Under the pieces are notes generated by a model that saw nothing but the letters and a program-made list of their open reading frames with translations, was not told the DNA's origin and ran no database searches. A program made the position numbers and the translations under genes. From JANNNF01 sp040385825 (GTDB lineage Bacteria; Pseudomonadota; Alphaproteobacteria; Rhodobacterales; Rhodobacteraceae), in NCBI GenBank assembly GCA_040385825.1, contig JAZKGQ010000006.1:124001-188000 (forward strand): a DNA stretch of 64,000 nt, read 5' to 3'. Below are positions 61,039 to 64,000 of the stretch, piece after piece; positions within the stretch are counted from its first letter, which is position 1, and every line of letters starts with the position of its first letter.

Positions 61039-61153
61039 AACCCCACCCCTTTTGCGCAATCCCGATCAACGATGGCAAAACGGGCTGGACTGTCAACCTT
61101 TGTGGCAAATTCAAGGCAGGGCTGGAAACAATGGGGCCGCAGACGGCCAACAG

Positions 61154-61891
61154 CTAGCGAAACCCGGACAGAACCTGCGACAGAATCGGCGCAAGGCGGG
61201 TGGCCCATGCGGCCTGCTGCTCTGCCGTGCCGATCAGATCATTGCGCAGCTCGATCAGCAGGTTCAGCCGACCGGGGGTCAGGGCGTGGCGGTCGATCGC
61301 ATCGCCGGGCAGATGGCCATTGTAGGGTTCGTTGTCACCGATGCAAAGATCGGGTTCCTGCATCAGCCGCGCGATCAGCGCCTGCGAAAAGGCGGGGTCC
61401 CGATGCGAATACAGCACCCCCACCTGCCACGGGCGCGGCGGGCGGCCCTTCAGGCAGGGGGTGAAGGAATGAATGGCAAGAATGACGGTATCCGCCTGCC
61501 GCGCCGCCAGCCGGGCCAGCGCGTCGTGATAGGGGCGGTGCAACCTGGCAAGGCGGCGTTCGACCTCAACCGCGTCCACCCTGCGGTTGCCCGGAATGAT
61601 GGTGCCGTCATACAGCTTCATCACCAGCGTCGGGTCTTGCTCGCCCCGGTTCGGGTCGATCACCAGACGGCTGAAATCGGAACAGATCACCGGGCTGTCC
61701 AGACGTTCGCCCAAGGCGCGGGCCAGCCCTTCAGCCCCCACATCCCAGGCGATGTGGCGCGCCATGTCGGCGGCATCCACCCCCAGACAGCCGCCCGCCA
61801 CATCCGGCGGCACCCGGTTCGAGGCGTGATCACAGGTGATCAGCCAGCGACCGGGCCGCGTTTCGCCATGAATGTGAAAAGCCGCGTTCAT
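61154..61891 (-). CDS. N-formylglutamate amidohydrolase family protein
   Basis: This 245-residue zinc hydrolase has WLITCDHASNRVP at residue 15-27 with the metal-binding His, HIAWDVGAEGLARALG, and the second-site AIHSFTP. The layout matches HutG-type N-formylglutamate amidohydrolases that end histidine degradation or formyl-amine turnover. The frame is open upstream to about 62.4 kb, but those residues do not fit; the ATG at 61891 is chosen, with AGG four bases ahead. It stands next to the DUF1244-RTX genes and before pyk on the other strand. Confidence 0.9.
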   Translation of the reverse strand: MNAAFHIHGETRPGRWLITCDHASNRVPPDVAGGCLGVDAADMARHIAWDVGAEGLARALGERLDSPVICSDFSRLVIDPNRGEQDPTLVMKLYDGTIIPGNRRVDAVEVERRLARLHRPYHDALARLAARQADTVILAIHSFTPCLKGRPPRPWQVGVLYSHRDPAFSQALIARLMQEPDLCIGDNEPYNGHLPGDAIDRHALTPGRLNLLIELRNDLIGTAEQQAAWATRLAPILSQVLSGFR

Positions 61892-62101
61892 CAGACCTTC
61901 ATATCTTGCCTGCAAACCAACTAAAACCGCGTCTGACGAAAGGAAACTTTTTTCCGTGCCGCTTTTGCAGGCAGTTGCGCAAATCAAGGCCAAGGATTCG
62001 TGTCCGGGCGCCAAAGCAGCGTTGCCCCATGCCAAAAGATGGGCCATAAGACGCGCGGCCCACCGCGACACTTTAACGAACCAAACAAGGATCGAGGCAG
62101 C
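61892..62101. promoter_or_regulatory. Divergent pyk upstream region
   Basis: This 210-base gap between the amidohydrolase and pyk has an AT-rich patch (61920-61966) and a 10-bp inverted repeat, TGCCTGCAAA (61907-61916) and TTTGCAGGCA (61964-61973), spaced by 47 bases. The repeat flanks the AT patch and may mark a regulator of one or both genes. Confidence 0.4.
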
Positions 62102-63547
62102 ATGAGACGCCTTCGTAGTGTGAAGATCGTGGCCACTCTGGGCCCGGCCTCCAGCGACTATACCACCATCCGCGCCCTGTTCGAGGCTGGAGCCGATGTG
62201 TTCCGCCTGAACATGAGCCATGGCACCCATGACGAGCAGCGCGCCCGTCACAAGATCATCCGTCAGGTCGAAACCGACACCGGGCGTCCGATTGCCATTC
62301 TGGCCGATCTTCAGGGGCCAAAGCTGCGCGTCGGCACCTTCACCAACCCGTCGGAAGAATTGGTCGAGGGCGCGAAATTCCGCATGGACCTGTCGCCCGC
62401 GCCGGGCGACGTGACCCGCGTGAACCTGCCCCACCCCGAGATTTTCGCGGCGCTGGAACCCGGCACATCGCTGCTGATCAACGATGGCAAGATCCGTCTG
62501 GTGGTCGATGCCTGCGGCAAGGATTTCGCCGATTGCACCGTCAGCGTGGGGGGCACGATTTCCAACCGCAAGGGCGTGAACGTGCCCGACGTGGTGCTGC
62601 CGCTGGCGGCGCTATCGGAAAAGGACCGCGGCGATCTGGAATTCGCCTGCGAGATGGGCGTGGACTGGCTGGCGCTGTCTTTCGTGCAGCGCCCCGAAGA
62701 CGTGCTGGAAGCCCGGCATCTGGCCAAGGGCCGTGCGGCGATCCTGTCCAAGATCGAAAAGCCTGCGGCGGTAAAGGCTTATGACGCGATCCTGCAAGTG
62801 TCGGATGGCATCATGGTGGCGCGCGGCGATCTGGGCGTGGAAATGCCGATCCATTCGGTGCCCCCCATCCAGAAGCGTCTGGTGCGGGGCGCGCGCGCGG
62901 CCGCCAAGCCGGTGATCGTGGCGACGCAGATGCTCGAGTCGATGATCGAGGCCCCGGTTCCGACCCGCGCCGAAGTGTCGGATGTGGCGACCGCGATTTA
63001 TGAAGGCGCGGATGCGATCATGCTGTCGGCCGAATCGGCGGCTGGCAAATACCCGATCGAAGCCGTGACGATGATGCACAACGTGGCGCTGTCGGTCGAA
63101 AAAGACCCGACCTACCTGTCGATCATCGAGGCCAGCCGCAACGTGCGCCGCGAAACGGTGGCCGACGGCATCGTGGTCGCCGCGCGCGAGATCGCCGAGG
63201 CCACCAACATCAAGGCGATCTGCTGCTTCAGCCAGTCGGGCACCACGGCCAGCCTTGTGGCCCGCGAACGGCCGCGCGTGCCGATCATCGCGCTGACACC
63301 GCTGATGTCCTCGGCCCGCCGGATGGCGCTGACCTGGGGGGCCTATTGCGTGCTGGCCGAACCGCAGGACCGCTTCAAGGGCGCGGTGATCGCCGCCGTC
63401 CGTGCCGCGCGCGACCACGGCTTTGCCGGGCCGGAAGACCAGATCGTGGTGACCGCCGGCGTGCCGTTCAACGTGAAGGGCACCACCAACATCCTGCGGG
63501 TGGCGCCTTGTGATGAACGGTTGATTTCCAGCGCTGACCCTGAGTAA
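62102..63547 (+). CDS. pyk: Pyruvate kinase
   Basis: Pyruvate kinase converts phosphoenolpyruvate and ADP to pyruvate and ATP. The 481-residue protein has VKIVATLGPASSD at the start, FRLNMSHGTHDEQ, the catalytic lysine motif ILSKIEKPAAV, and the metal site MVARGDLGVEMP. MLSAESAAGKYP is the substrate segment. GAGG lies four bases ahead of the ATG at 62102. The chain is full length. Confidence 0.98.
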   Translation: MRRLRSVKIVATLGPASSDYTTIRALFEAGADVFRLNMSHGTHDEQRARHKIIRQVETDTGRPIAILADLQGPKLRVGTFTNPSEELVEGAKFRMDLSPAPGDVTRVNLPHPEIFAALEPGTSLLINDGKIRLVVDACGKDFADCTVSVGGTISNRKGVNVPDVVLPLAALSEKDRGDLEFACEMGVDWLALSFVQRPEDVLEARHLAKGRAAILSKIEKPAAVKAYDAILQVSDGIMVARGDLGVEMPIHSVPPIQKRLVRGARAAAKPVIVATQMLESMIEAPVPTRAEVSDVATAIYEGADAIMLSAESAAGKYPIEAVTMMHNVALSVEKDPTYLSIIEASRNVRRETVADGIVVAAREIAEATNIKAICCFSQSGTTASLVARERPRVPIIALTPLMSSARRMALTWGAYCVLAEPQDRFKGAVIAAVRAARDHGFAGPEDQIVVTAGVPFNVKGTTNILRVAPCDERLISSADPE

Positions 63548-63580
63548 ATCAGGCATAGCCATTGAAAATGTGAGGACGCC

Positions 63581-63808
63581 ATGGTGGACCCCGATCTGTT
63601 TCTGACAATCGGTGTCGTGCTTGGCGTCCTGACCATTCCGTCGCTGCTGTCAGCCTGGACAGATGGCCGCACCCCCCGCCTTGGCGCGATCATGGTGTTT
63701 GTCGCGGTGATCATGGTGGCGGTGGCCGCCAACAACAAACCCACCGGCTATCAGATCAGCGATGTGCCGACGATCATGCTGAACGTCGTGGGCCGCTACC
63801 TCAACTGA
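63581..63808 (+). CDS. Small conserved membrane protein
   Basis: This 75-residue protein has two membrane helices (about 7-23, FLTIGVVLGVLTIPSLL, and about 34-50, LGAIMVFVAVIMVAVAA) and a C-terminal soluble tail (SDVPTIMLNVVGRYLN). GAGG lies seven to eight bases ahead of the ATG. It lies 33 bases after pyk on the same strand, which suggests a shared transcript. No function is known. Confidence 0.82.
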   Translation: MVDPDLFLTIGVVLGVLTIPSLLSAWTDGRTPRLGAIMVFVAVIMVAVAANNKPTGYQISDVPTIMLNVVGRYLN

Positions 63809-63819
63809 ACCGACCCCCC

Positions 63820-63848
63820 TTGCACCGCAGCGGCAGCCCGCATATAGG
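63820..63848 (+). promoter_or_regulatory. Sigma-70-like promoter for rpmI
   Basis: TTGCAC (63820-63825) and TATAGG (63843-63848) lie 17 bases apart, 70 bases before the rpmI start. Both boxes match the consensus at four of six positions and the spacing is optimal. The rest of the leader (63849-63918) could carry translational control, which is common for this ribosomal operon. Confidence 0.5.
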
Positions 63849-63918
63849 AACCGCTTCTATACCCGTGTTGCCGGCCAACGTGGCATGCCGAGCAGCACCT
63901 GAAACCATGGAGATGGAA

Positions 63919-64000
63919 ATGCCCAAGATGAAGACCAAGTCGGCGGCGAAGAAGCGTTTCAGCTTCACGGCCTCCGGTCGGGTGAAGGCCGGCGTCGCCG
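63919..64000 (+). CDS. rpmI: 50S ribosomal protein L35, N-terminal part
   Basis: The gene runs off the right edge. The readable start MPKMKTKSAAKKRFSFTASG matches the L35 opening, with basic residues for RNA binding. GGAG six bases before the third in-frame ATG (63919) decides the start; two upstream ATGs (63907 and 63913) would add two to four residues. The typical partner rplT should follow outside the window. Confidence 0.97.
   Translation, partial: MPKMKTKSAAKKRFSFTASGRVKAGVA

Noticed and set aside
61907..61973. Possible insertion-sequence ends (10-bp inverted repeat)
   Set aside because: The repeats are only 47 bases apart with no coding sequence between and no visible target duplication.
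1..64000. tRNA, rRNA, CRISPR, IS elements and prophage
   Set aside because: I scanned the gaps between genes and saw no tRNA cloverleaf arms with CCA-type ends, no spaced direct repeats, and no transposase or integrase sequence.

Overview
The window is a GC-rich chromosomal segment from an alphaproteobacterium, most likely a Rhodobacteraceae (Paracoccaceae) member close to Rhodobacter, Gemmobacter or Tabrizicola. I infer this from the gene content and order (heparinase II/III-like gene, purH, lspA, BamF-type lipoprotein, two M16 peptidases; zinc-ribbon protein opposite ftsE-ftsX-plsC; lysA next to a TIGR02302 protein), a malyl-CoA lyase of the ethylmalonyl-CoA pathway, phbAB, and strong GC-rich codon use. 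I saw no rRNA, tRNA, CRISPR array, insertion sequence or prophage.

Region 1 (1-16.6 kb) is a surface-polysaccharide locus. It holds the end of a tyrosine-kinase-like ATPase, a Wzz/Wzc-type chain-length protein, an ExoY-like initiating sugar transferase, a four-gene dTDP-L-rhamnose operon (rfbC-B-D-A in transcription order), a flippase and three glycosyltransferases. A hydrolase/dioxygenase pair resembling mhqD/mhqO sits inside it. It ends with two tandem SGNH-hydrolase-like genes, one fused to a glycosidase-like domain, and a tiny WGR-domain gene. These two SGNH genes are my best candidate for an undescribed polysaccharide-modifying module.

Region 2 (16.7-27.5 kb) carries a heparinase-like gene, purH, and a cell-envelope run (lspA, BamF lipoprotein, paired M16 peptidases). 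It then continues with mutL-rmuC-hutD, coupled by ATGA overlaps.

Region 3 (27.5-43 kb) is core metabolism: greA with a hairpin leader, ETF-ubiquinone oxidoreductase, a TPR protein, ispE and a polyprenyl diphosphate synthase, a tRNA methyltransferase, the phbA-phbB polyhydroxybutyrate pair, an EAL protein, tag, cnoX-like thioredoxin, a Lon-N protein and Trm112. An AT-richer WcbI-like gene (43.0-43.8 kb) looks like a transferred accessory gene.

Region 4 (44-58 kb) contains lysA, a large TIGR02302 membrane protein, ftsEX, plsC, accA, mcl1, a D-amino-acid aminotransferase and azlCD.

Region 5 (58-64 kb) has two paralogous RTX calcium-binding proteins with a hydrophobic N-terminus on either side of a DUF1244 gene. 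They are followed by an N-formylglutamate amidohydrolase, pyruvate kinase and the start of rpmI. Functions are assigned by recognising motifs by eye; no database search was run.
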